Positions 1 to 5,310 of a DNA stretch of 5,310 nucleotides are shown in pieces (the first letter of the stretch is position 1; the number at the start of each line of letters is the position of its first letter). The DNA lies in assembly GCA_001798565.1 (NCBI GenBank), contig MGSR01000010.1, forward strand, positions 10,816-16,125, in the 5' to 3' direction. The position numbers were made by a program, and so were the translations under genes. This DNA comes from Deltaproteobacteria bacterium RIFCSPLOWO2_12_FULL_60_16 (lineage in GTDB: Bacteria; Desulfobacterota; Binatia; UBA9968). The notes under the pieces were generated by a model. It was given only the letters and a program-made list of their open reading frames with translations, had not been told where the DNA came from and did not search any database.

Positions 1-254
1 ACTTCCGCCGCGGGGCCGTTAGCGCGCAGCTCTTCGTTGAGATCGTTCACCAGCGCGTCGTTGACAAAAATCCCGCAATAGGAGTGCATCTCCCCCTCGA
101 CCCGGAAAATATGATCGGCGAATTCTCCGCCGAAGCGCTTCCCCAGCTCTGTCAGGACATCGCCCAGAGTCGCCCTCTCAGCCATCTGCAGCGCCACCGA
201 GCGCTCCTTGGCCAGGATGGCGAGAATGCCGAAGAGCCGGACGTTTACTCTCAT
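1..254 (-). CDS. Second MoaD/ThiS-family sulfur-carrier protein (partial, C-terminus beyond window)
   Basis: An ATG at 254 opens a frame that stays open for 84 codons to the left edge. The product begins MRVNVRLFGILAILAKER, a typical MoaD first strand and helix, then TLGDVLTELGKRFG, then GEMHSYCGIFVND. An ungapped hand alignment with the other MoaD-like protein in the window gives about 25 identities over 71 positions. These include RV-x-VR, GD, the F-x3-GE-x-H-x-Y pattern and IFVN, so the two are paralogues of the same subtype. The expected C-terminal Gly-Gly lies past the edge and cannot be checked. The start is 14 bases after the second binding-protein stop; GGAAACGGCGG upstream is only a weak ribosome binding site. 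The likely role is sulfur donation for pterin cofactor synthesis, perhaps for another Mo/W enzyme encoded further downstream, but that is inference. Confidence 0.82.
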   Translation of the reverse strand, partial: MRVNVRLFGILAILAKERSVALQMAERATLGDVLTELGKRFGGEFADHIFRVEGEMHSYCGIFVNDALVNDLNEELRANGPAAE

Positions 255-268
255 GGCCGCCGTTTCCG

Positions 269-1285
269 CTAGCGCTTTTCCCCCCAAAGCTTGTTGAAGA
301 ATCCGCTTTGCTCCATGTCGTCGAGATAGCGCCGCTCCACCAGATCCTGCGGTTTGACCTTTTTCGCGCGCGGATCGATCTGGGAGACTTCTTCGAGAAT
401 CGCCTGGAGCGACTCCGTTTTTATATCGAGCCGCCGCTCCAGCGCCGTGATCTCCGCGTTGTAGGCGGCGTCGAGAATCTTCCTGTCCTTCACCCTGAGC
501 TCCTTCCCCAAGACCTTGTAGGCGAATTCCTTATCCGTGTGCAGGATCTTGGACGCCTCCGCCATCGCCTGCACGAAATTTCCGATAACCCTGGCCTTCT
601 TAGCGATCACCGAGCGGCGCGTGGCAAATATCGTCGCCGCATAGGGGATGCCGAGCTCGGGCCCGTACGCCAGGCGGTGGCCGCCCTGGGAGACCGCCTG
701 ATAATCGGCGGGCGGGGTCATGGTAGCGGCGTCAACCGCCCTGTTGGCGAAGGCCGCTAGCGCCTCAAACTCTCCGCCGGTCTGGATGAAGGTGACGTCC
801 TTGGCAGCATCCATGCCGTAGCGCCGCAGCACCTGCACCGAGAAATAGTGCGTGTTGCCGCCGACCCTGCTGACCGCGATCTTTTTGCCCTTGAGATCCT
901 CGACCTTTTTGATCTCCGGACGCGCGATGATGCTCTGGGTCATGACATTTTTCACGCCCGCTATGAACGCCAGGTCCGTGGCCCCCTGAACAAAGGCGCG
1001 GACGATCCCGATCCCGCCGAGCAGCGAAATGTCCGCGTCGCCGCCCAGCATCGCCGCGGTCACGAACGCGGATGAGGCGACGAAAACGAGCTGGAAGTCC
1101 AGGTTGTATTTCTTAAAGAGACCGGCCTCCTGGGCGATCCAGGGCAGGGACTGAGACATCACCCGGGCCGAGTAGATGCCGACGAGCCTCTCCGCCGCCG
1201 GAGCCGGAGCGGACGGGCGGCAAACAGCGGCGAGAATCAGGACGGCGATCATCCGGAAAAACGATCTGCGATAATTTCTTCTCAT
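269..1285 (-). CDS. ABC-type NitT/TauT family substrate-binding protein (NMT1/THI5-like), second of two
   Basis: This 338-residue exported binding protein is a divergent paralogue of the one just upstream. In the stretch IAGVKNVMTQ...DLKGKKIAV, 15 of 31 positions match its neighbour by hand alignment, and both share an LGIPY block and an LVE-x-R segment near the C-terminus. The N-terminus has a basic region (MRRNYRRSFFR), a hydrophobic core (about 12-21) and a likely cleavage near Ala30/Ala31 (PAPAA/ER). RRSFFR resembles a weak twin-arginine motif, so Tat export is possible, although Sec is the default. Family marks are IAQEAGLFKKYNLDFQLV (50-67), GGDADISLLGG (81-91) and DLKGKKIAV (130-138). 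The ligand is unknown, and divergence from the paralogue suggests a different or broader specificity. It ends 14 bases before a second MoaD-like gene, so the operon continues. No permease or ATPase gene is visible. Confidence 0.9.
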   Translation of the reverse strand: MRRNYRRSFFRMIAVLILAAVCRPSAPAPAAERLVGIYSARVMSQSLPWIAQEAGLFKKYNLDFQLVFVASSAFVTAAMLGGDADISLLGGIGIVRAFVQGATDLAFIAGVKNVMTQSIIARPEIKKVEDLKGKKIAVSRVGGNTHYFSVQVLRRYGMDAAKDVTFIQTGGEFEALAAFANRAVDAATMTPPADYQAVSQGGHRLAYGPELGIPYAATIFATRRSVIAKKARVIGNFVQAMAEASKILHTDKEFAYKVLGKELRVKDRKILDAAYNAEITALERRLDIKTESLQAILEEVSQIDPRAKKVKPQDLVERRYLDDMEQSGFFNKLWGEKR

Positions 1286-1290
1286 TTTGG

Positions 1291-1297
1291 CTTCTCC
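1291..1297 (-). promoter_or_regulatory. Shine-Dalgarno site of the second substrate-binding protein
   Basis: GGAGAAG on the minus strand is followed by CCAAA and ATG at 1285. The GGAG core lies 8 bases from the start codon, a normal distance. The rest of the 48-base gap between the two binding-protein genes shows no clear hairpin terminator or promoter. Confidence 0.6.
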
Positions 1298-1333
1298 ACG
1301 GTTGGCGGATTTCGCTGATCCTGTGGCAAAAAT

Positions 1334-2329
1334 TTATAAACCCCCTTCGCTCTCGATCTTCCTGACGAACCTGTCCTCGACCAGCTCTTCCGCCTTGAGG
1401 CGGCGGATCTTTTCGTTGACGGTGCCGAGAAGGCGGATAGCGTTGCGGATCCCGTCGACATTGGGATAGATCCTGCGGTCGTACATCGCCGCCATTCTCT
1501 CGTACCCTTCCGCCGCGTCCTCGACCCGGGACAGATGGAGCCCTTTGGCCAGGCTCTTCATCGCCTGCGCCTTGTTGGCCGGCTCCTGTATGAACCTGAT
1601 GGAATCCACCAGGGCCCGGAGAAATTTCTCCGCGGTATCGGGGGCGGCCTTGACATAGCTGCGCTTGGCCATGATGCCGGTGCCCTGGTAGGGGATGCCG
1701 AGCTTGGCGGTGTCGGCAAGGATGCGGAACCCCTGGCGCTCCAGCAGCGAGGCGAAGGTATAACCCAGATAGGAGCCGTCGATAACTCTACTGGCGACCG
1801 CCTGAGCCAGCACGGTCTCGTCCCCAAGGATCCTGAAGTTGATCTTGTCCCGCTTCGGATCCAGGCCCCAGTGGTCGAAGACCAGCATGGTGAACATCCA
1901 GATGCCCCCGCCCATGCTCTGCACGCCGATCTGCTTGCCTTTGAGATCCGCGGGGCTCTTGATTGCCGGGTTGACAACGAACGCGCCCGTGAGCTTGTTG
2001 ACCAGGCCCGCGATGAAAACCGTATCGAGCCCCCCCGCAACCGCGCCGAGCGTCGTGCCGGTCACCGACCCGTTGTAAAATTGGGTCTCACCCGCGGACA
2101 GGGCCGAGAGGCCCACCGGGCCGCTGCGCACGTGGACCAGCTTCACATCCAGGCCGTATTTGCGGAAAAAACCCTGATCCTCCGCGACGAAGAGCGCGCC
2201 CTCTCTTTCGCTGAAGCTGCCGAAGCTAACGATCGCACTGCCCGCCGGTGGCGCTGCCGGTGTCTTTGCCGGTAGAAGGCAAAAAAATGTAAGGAAGCCG
2301 ATGGTCGAAATAATCTTCCGCGCTCTCAT
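1334..2329 (-). CDS. ABC-type NitT/TauT family substrate-binding protein (NMT1/THI5-like), first of two
   Basis: This is a 331-residue periplasmic (or exported) solute-binding protein. A Sec signal peptide is visible: basic MRARK, a hydrophobic core of about residues 6-19, and a likely cleavage after Ala25 (KTPA/APP). There is no lipobox. The mature part has family hallmarks: VAEDQGFFRKYGLDVKLV (about 48-65), where the ligand-binding lobe usually begins; the SALSAGETQFYNG stretch; and DLKGKQIGV (128-136), the usual start of the second lobe. LGIPYQGTGIMAKRS follows later. NitT/TauT-family proteins bind compounds such as nitrate, sulfonates, pyrimidine precursors or aromatic acids, and the ligand here cannot be assigned. 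It follows the molybdoenzyme by 28 bases and precedes a paralogue by 48 bases. No ABC permease or ATPase gene is in the window. The extended TTG start at 2380 (348 residues) is disfavoured by the signal peptide and ribosome binding site. Confidence 0.88.
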   Translation of the reverse strand: MRARKIISTIGFLTFFCLLPAKTPAAPPAGSAIVSFGSFSEREGALFVAEDQGFFRKYGLDVKLVHVRSGPVGLSALSAGETQFYNGSVTGTTLGAVAGGLDTVFIAGLVNKLTGAFVVNPAIKSPADLKGKQIGVQSMGGGIWMFTMLVFDHWGLDPKRDKINFRILGDETVLAQAVASRVIDGSYLGYTFASLLERQGFRILADTAKLGIPYQGTGIMAKRSYVKAAPDTAEKFLRALVDSIRFIQEPANKAQAMKSLAKGLHLSRVEDAAEGYERMAAMYDRRIYPNVDGIRNAIRLLGTVNEKIRRLKAEELVEDRFVRKIESEGGL

Positions 2330-2334
2330 TTGAT

Positions 2335-2340
2335 CCTCTC
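2335..2340 (-). promoter_or_regulatory. Shine-Dalgarno site of the first substrate-binding protein
   Basis: The minus strand shows GAGAGG, then the 5-base spacer ATCAA, then ATG at 2329. This supports the ATG over the upstream TTG at 2380, which would overlap the end of the molybdoenzyme gene and put 17 charged or polar residues in front of a clear signal peptide. Confidence 0.65.
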
Positions 2341-2357
2341 TCCGAGACGGCCGCGGC

Positions 2358-4883
2358 TCACTTGTAGAGCCGCACCTCAACGCAATGGTCGAGGGCCGTG
2401 GAAATCTTGTCGATATGCTCCAGGTCCGTGGGCAGCAGGGAGTTGAAGTTCACTCCCTTGCCCCGCGCGATCGGCATGCCCGGCGACCAATGGCCGAAAT
2501 GGCCGGCGATCCCCACCACCTCGGGATGAATGCACTGGGTCAGCTTGAGCTTCACCTTGACCTTGCGCACCGGAGATTCCAGCCACACCTCCTCGCCGTC
2601 GGCGAATCCCTTCGCCTTGGCGACATCGGCGTTGACCAGGACCCCGTAGGCGTAAGGATTGCGCTCGCAAAGCTCGTTGATCAAAGGATTGTCGTTGCCG
2701 AAACTGCCGTAGACGTAAGGGAGCTTGTAGTGGACGGCGATGAACTCGTACTCGCCCTTCTTGACGGCGTCGTAAGACGGGCACGGCAGCCACTCCGAGA
2801 GCGGCGTGTAATCCGAGAAGTCCCAGTCGAGACCCATCTGGCCGATGACCTCCTTGAGCTCCGCTCCACGCTGGAGAAAATGCTCCAGATAGATCGGCAG
2901 CCGCGCCTGAAGGAACGGGCCGATGTAGGCCTCCTCCACGTCCTTCTCGTATCGGATCACGCCGTGCTCCTGGAACCATTTGAGGTCATGCTCCTCGCCG
3001 AACCAGCAGCGGGCCGTCCTGTCGATGACCTCGGTCGCGCCGTAGCGGCGTCCGGGTTGCAAGGCGTAGGGTTCCTTCAAGCGGAAGGTGTGATTGATAA
3101 GCCGGTAAAAGTCATCGAGGATGCCGACCCTCCGGGCCAGCTCCATGATCACCTCTTGCGGATGCCTCAGCCCCGGAGCCAGCTCGACTACCGGCTGTCT
3201 CACCTGCCAGAACCAATCGTCCTGGCCGCAGGGACCGAGCTGGCGCGAGGAGGTGCCGGCATTGAAATCGAACCGCTCCAGATAGCTGGGGAACGGCAGG
3301 ATGATGTCGTCGAAGAGATTCGTCTCGTTGATCTCGACGGCAAAACCGGCGATGAACGGTATCGATCGATAAAAGCGCTCCACCACCTTGAGATCGCCGA
3401 AAGAGCCCAGGAGCGAATTGGTCGGCGTGTGCAGCATCACCTCGAGGCCGTAATCAAGTCCGTAGCGCTCGTGGTCCTCGGCGGTGAGAGGCAAGAGCGT
3501 GTGAAAGTGCGGCGCTAATGGAAAGATCTCCGCCAGGTCGTTTCGTACCGGCTTGGTCGGGGTGCGGCCGGGAAAGGCCTTCGGGTGCGGCAGGGGGAGA
3601 ATGTTCCCGCCCTTCTCCAGCAGCCCGTCGGTCCCCCCTTCGGGGAACCACTGAAAGGGCTTCTTGCCGGCCGCGCCGGTGCTGAGAATCCCTCCCGGCA
3701 CGCTCACCGCGCCCATGACGATGTTGAGGAGCTTGAGCGGCCAGCACTGGTGAAAGCCGTGCTTGTGGCCCTGCGGCCCTTTGGCCCAATCGACGCAGGC
3801 CGGCCGATAGGGCAGTTCCACCCCGTCGATGACGGTAGTCGCGCCGATCGAGGCCGCCGCGCCGAATTCCTTGGCGATCTGCCTCAAGGTCGCGGCCGGG
3901 ATCGTGGTGATCTCCTCGGTCTTCTCGGGCGAATACTTCGCCACATGCTCCTTGAGAAGCTCGAAGGAAGGCCGCCCCGCCTCGCTCGCGCCGATGATGG
4001 CCGGATCCTTTAGTGTCGGATCATCGTAGACCTTGGTCTTTTGATCCGCGGCGTCGAAGACCATCGGCTTGCCGCTCGCCGGGTCGCGCGCGTACAACCC
4101 TTTGGGCCCCACCAGGTACGGCGCGTTGCTCTTGTGCTTTAAAAACTCGGCGTCGTAGATTCCCAGCTCGTTCAAGAGCACATGGAGCATGCTCAGGGCG
4201 AATGCGGTATCGGTGCCCGGCCGAATGGGGACCCACTGGTCGGCCTTGCTGCCGGCGAATCCGCCGATGGGATCCACCACCACGAGCTTCATGCCGCGGG
4301 CGCGGGCATCCGCCATGTCCCGCAGGATGTGGTTGAAGGAGGCGCGGGCCGCGATCGCGAACTGCGTCCCCACCAGGATGCAGTAGTTGCAGTAATGCAG
4401 ATCCGGCTGTTGATGAAATCCGCCAGCGGCAAAAAATTCCACGGGATGAATCACCTTGCCGCAAGTGGGAGAGCCGTTGCTCGAATAGTGGGGGGTGCCG
4501 AAGGCGCTGGCGAAGGCATGCAGCCAGAGATGGCTGTCGCCGGTGATCTCCCAGCCCTGGATGTAGAGCTGCTTCGGATTATCGCGAATCGCCTGGAGCT
4601 TGGAGCCGACGGTGTCCAGCGCCTCCGCCCACGAGATCTCCTGCCAGCCCGGGTCCACGTGGAGACCCTTCTCGGGATTGGTCCGCTTGAGCGGCGCCTT
4701 CACCCGATAGGGGTTGTAAAGGTTCATGAGGCCGGCCTTGCCCTTGGCGCACATGTTGCCCCGGTTCTGCGGATGGTTGGGATCGCCTTCGATGCCCAGC
4801 GCAATGCCGTCCTCCATCTGAACCCGCACGCCGCACCCGACGTAACACATCCCGCAGCTGGTCTGGATCCACTCTGTCGCCAT
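2358..4883 (-). CDS. Molybdopterin (Mo/W-bisPGD) oxidoreductase catalytic subunit, DMSO-reductase superfamily with N-terminal [4Fe-4S] domain
   Basis: This 841-residue enzyme (843 from the ATG at 4889) has the full domain order of the PsrA/PhsA/formate-dehydrogenase branch. An N-terminal Fe-S motif has Cys10-x2-Cys13-x3-Cys17-x27-Cys45, followed by Lys47-Gly as is usual next to the fourth Cys. A probable metal-ligand Cys141 lies in GSPTCGKVIHP. The pterin-domain signature VVVDPIGGF...KADQWVPIRPGTD spans about residues 201-225. A central block has PYLVGPKGLYARD and GKPMVFDA, and the C-terminal molydopterin-dinucleotide domain covers about 712-841 (YGSFGNDNPLINE, GVLVNADVA, VVGIAGHFGHWSPG). There is no signal peptide or twin-arginine motif: the Fe-S motif starts within ten residues of the start, so the protein should be cytoplasmic. 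The upstream NrfD-like tail suggests a membrane complex, and the MoaD next to it suggests cofactor supply. The substrate is unknown. Polysulfide/thiosulfate reductase-like, acetylene-hydratase-like and other family functions cannot be told apart from sequence alone. The start is chosen by Shine-Dalgarno spacing. Confidence 0.93.
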   Translation of the reverse strand: MATEWIQTSCGMCYVGCGVRVQMEDGIALGIEGDPNHPQNRGNMCAKGKAGLMNLYNPYRVKAPLKRTNPEKGLHVDPGWQEISWAEALDTVGSKLQAIRDNPKQLYIQGWEITGDSHLWLHAFASAFGTPHYSSNGSPTCGKVIHPVEFFAAGGFHQQPDLHYCNYCILVGTQFAIAARASFNHILRDMADARARGMKLVVVDPIGGFAGSKADQWVPIRPGTDTAFALSMLHVLLNELGIYDAEFLKHKSNAPYLVGPKGLYARDPASGKPMVFDAADQKTKVYDDPTLKDPAIIGASEAGRPSFELLKEHVAKYSPEKTEEITTIPAATLRQIAKEFGAAASIGATTVIDGVELPYRPACVDWAKGPQGHKHGFHQCWPLKLLNIVMGAVSVPGGILSTGAAGKKPFQWFPEGGTDGLLEKGGNILPLPHPKAFPGRTPTKPVRNDLAEIFPLAPHFHTLLPLTAEDHERYGLDYGLEVMLHTPTNSLLGSFGDLKVVERFYRSIPFIAGFAVEINETNLFDDIILPFPSYLERFDFNAGTSSRQLGPCGQDDWFWQVRQPVVELAPGLRHPQEVIMELARRVGILDDFYRLINHTFRLKEPYALQPGRRYGATEVIDRTARCWFGEEHDLKWFQEHGVIRYEKDVEEAYIGPFLQARLPIYLEHFLQRGAELKEVIGQMGLDWDFSDYTPLSEWLPCPSYDAVKKGEYEFIAVHYKLPYVYGSFGNDNPLINELCERNPYAYGVLVNADVAKAKGFADGEEVWLESPVRKVKVKLKLTQCIHPEVVGIAGHFGHWSPGMPIARGKGVNFNSLLPTDLEHIDKISTALDHCVEVRLYK

Positions 4884-4885
4884 CG

Positions 4886-5224
4886 TCATCCTCCTTCAAA
4901 CATAGGCAGCATAATGACCTCCACCTGATCCTCCTGCCCTGCCAGTCCGGTCGATACTCCCCCGGTGTCCTGGATGTTCTCGCCGTTGACGAAAATCAGG
5001 ATGTAATGGTGCAGCTCTCCCGACTCGGTGAAGAGCCACTTGGCGAACGGATCGCCGTATCTCCCGGCAAGAGCGCCCAACAGGTCGCCCACGCTGCTCC
5101 CTTGGGGCAGGGAGACGTTGAGATCCCGCGACTCCACCACGGCCCGCAAATCGCCCATGAACCGCACCCGGACCCGGACGGTGTTTGCTTGTTGCATCGG
5201 CTCTTTGAAGGTGAGGTTGGCCAC
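4886..5224 (-). CDS. MoaD/ThiS-family sulfur-carrier protein
   Basis: This is a 112-residue beta-grasp protein of the MoaD/ThiS (ubiquitin-like) type. In that family the C-terminal Gly-Gly is adenylated and thiocarboxylated by a MoeB-like enzyme, and MoaD then donates sulfur to form the molybdopterin dithiolene. Visible features are a first beta strand (VRVRVRFMGDLR, about residues 16-27), a SVGDLLGAL helix segment, a central GELHHYILIFVNG segment, and a C-terminus of VEVIMLPMFEGG ending exactly in the required diglycine. It is somewhat longer than the roughly 80-residue E. coli MoaD because of an N-terminal extension and a longer middle. The listed start is a GTG 6 bases after the NrfD stop. 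An ATG at 5197 (103 residues) is equally plausible, since the domain begins after it; neither has a strong ribosome binding site. The gene overlaps or abuts the molybdoenzyme gene, which suggests a carrier dedicated to that enzyme. A role in thiamine or other sulfur transfer is possible but less likely here. Confidence 0.88.
   Translation of the reverse strand: MANLTFKEPMQQANTVRVRVRFMGDLRAVVESRDLNVSLPQGSSVGDLLGALAGRYGDPFAKWLFTESGELHHYILIFVNGENIQDTGGVSTGLAGQEDQVEVIMLPMFEGG
4890..4897 (-). promoter_or_regulatory. Shine-Dalgarno site of the molybdoenzyme gene, inside the MoaD C-terminal codons
   Basis: The minus strand reads GAAGGAGG followed by ATGACGATG. The GAAGGAGG is a near-perfect ribosome binding site and also forms most of the Glu-Gly-Gly codons that end MoaD. 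It touches the first ATG (4889) directly but sits 6 bases from the second ATG (4883), so the second is the better start. The overlap predicts translational coupling of carrier and enzyme. Confidence 0.75.
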
Positions 5225-5230
5225 GCTCGC

Positions 5231-5310
5231 TCACGTCATCGCAAAAGGGACATAGACTCCGGCCTTCAACACGCAATAGCGGAAGAGAAGAGCGCCGATG
5301 AGAATGCAGA
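5231..5310 (-). CDS. NrfD/PsrC-like membrane anchor subunit, C-terminal end only (partial)
   Basis: Only the last 25 codons and a TGA stop lie in the window; the gene continues past the right edge. Read on the minus strand, the tail has a short hydrophobic stretch (CILIGALLFRY), then a conserved-looking Arg-Tyr and CVLKAGVYVPFAMT. This resembles the end of the last transmembrane helix of the NrfD/PsrC family, where a Gly-x-Leu-Leu-x-Arg-Tyr pattern is followed by a Gly-containing turn. NrfD proteins are polytopic quinone-interacting anchors of Fe-S molybdoenzyme complexes such as polysulfide reductase, and the next genes (MoaD, then a molybdopterin oxidoreductase) fit that role. The stop lies 6 bases before the first possible start of the MoaD gene, so the two are surely co-transcribed. 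The assignment rests on a very short tail plus context. Another polytopic membrane protein cannot be excluded. Confidence 0.6.
   Translation of the reverse strand, partial: CILIGALLFRYCVLKAGVYVPFAMT

Noticed and set aside
84..272. A short plus-strand open frame at the left edge
   Set aside because: It is antisense to the partial MoaD-like gene, which has a clear homologue within the window.
1286..1333. Gap between the two binding-protein genes as a terminator or promoter (AT-rich TTTATAAATTTTT on the minus strand)
   Set aside because: No GC-rich stem precedes the T run, and the TATAAA falls at the stop codon of the upstream gene without a -35 partner, so there is no support for either.
1535..2275. 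A 246-codon open frame on the plus strand
   Set aside because: It is antisense to the first binding protein, is low in hydrophobic order, and has no recognisable motif.
2341..2357. GC-rich palindrome GCCGCGGC after the molybdoenzyme stop
   Set aside because: Eight bases of self-complementarity with no loop and no following T run; this is expected by chance in GC-rich DNA.
2385..3518. A 377-codon open frame on the plus strand
   Set aside because: It lies wholly antisense to the molybdoenzyme, whose protein shows conserved motifs throughout. The plus-strand product has no recognisable domain and the Arg/Leu/Asp-rich composition typical of antisense frames in GC-rich genes.
4182..4928. A 248-codon open frame on the plus strand
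   Set aside because: It is antisense to the N-terminal Fe-S and pterin region of the same enzyme and the MoaD junction. It has no domain, and the real gene fully explains the sequence.
4886..5276. Alternative minus-strand frame overlapping the MoaD gene (4896-5276)
   Set aside because: Its translation is Arg/Gly-rich without a domain, whereas the MoaD frame ends in a canonical diglycine.

Overview
The window holds six co-directional genes on the minus strand. It reads as the middle of one operon that runs off both ends; the upstream end is at the right (high coordinates). In transcription order the genes are: (1) the last 25 codons of an NrfD/PsrC-like membrane subunit, 5231-5310; (2) a complete MoaD/ThiS-family small sulfur-carrier protein, 4886-5224; (3) a complete 841-residue molybdopterin oxidoreductase of the DMSO-reductase superfamily with an N-terminal [4Fe-4S] motif, 2358-4883; (4) and (5) two tandem secreted NitT/TauT (NMT1/THI5-like) substrate-binding proteins, 1334-2329 and 269-1285; (6) the first 84 codons of a second MoaD-family protein, 1-254. 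Gaps between genes run from a stop/start overlap (or 2 bases) to 48 bases. No promoter or intrinsic terminator is visible inside the window, and no non-coding stretch is longer than 50 bases. No RNA gene, mobile element, long repeat or CRISPR array was seen.

By eye the DNA is GC-rich, around 60%, with long open frames on the antisense strand, as expected from GC-rich coding DNA. The gene content (an NrfD-linked molybdoenzyme, MoaD-like carriers and NitT/TauT binding proteins without a visible permease) fits a free-living bacterium with a large metabolic repertoire. It could be a proteobacterium or one of the uncultivated soil or subsurface lineages such as Rokubacteria, NC10 or Binatota. This placement is a low-confidence inference, because no marker gene is present.

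A working model: the catalytic subunit uses a Mo- or W-bis(pterin) centre and one Fe-S cluster. Electrons would pass through an expected (unseen) ferredoxin-like subunit to the quinone-linked NrfD anchor. The catalytic subunit has no Tat signal, so the complex probably faces the cytoplasm. The adjacent MoaD may supply dithiolene sulfur for pterin synthesis, possibly dedicated to this enzyme. The two binding proteins would capture a small organic ligand outside the membrane. Its identity cannot be read from sequence, but the operon link suggests it is the enzyme's substrate or something related. The combination, especially two MoaD-like carriers bracketing a DMSO-reductase-type enzyme and two orphan binding proteins, is the most interesting aspect of the window.
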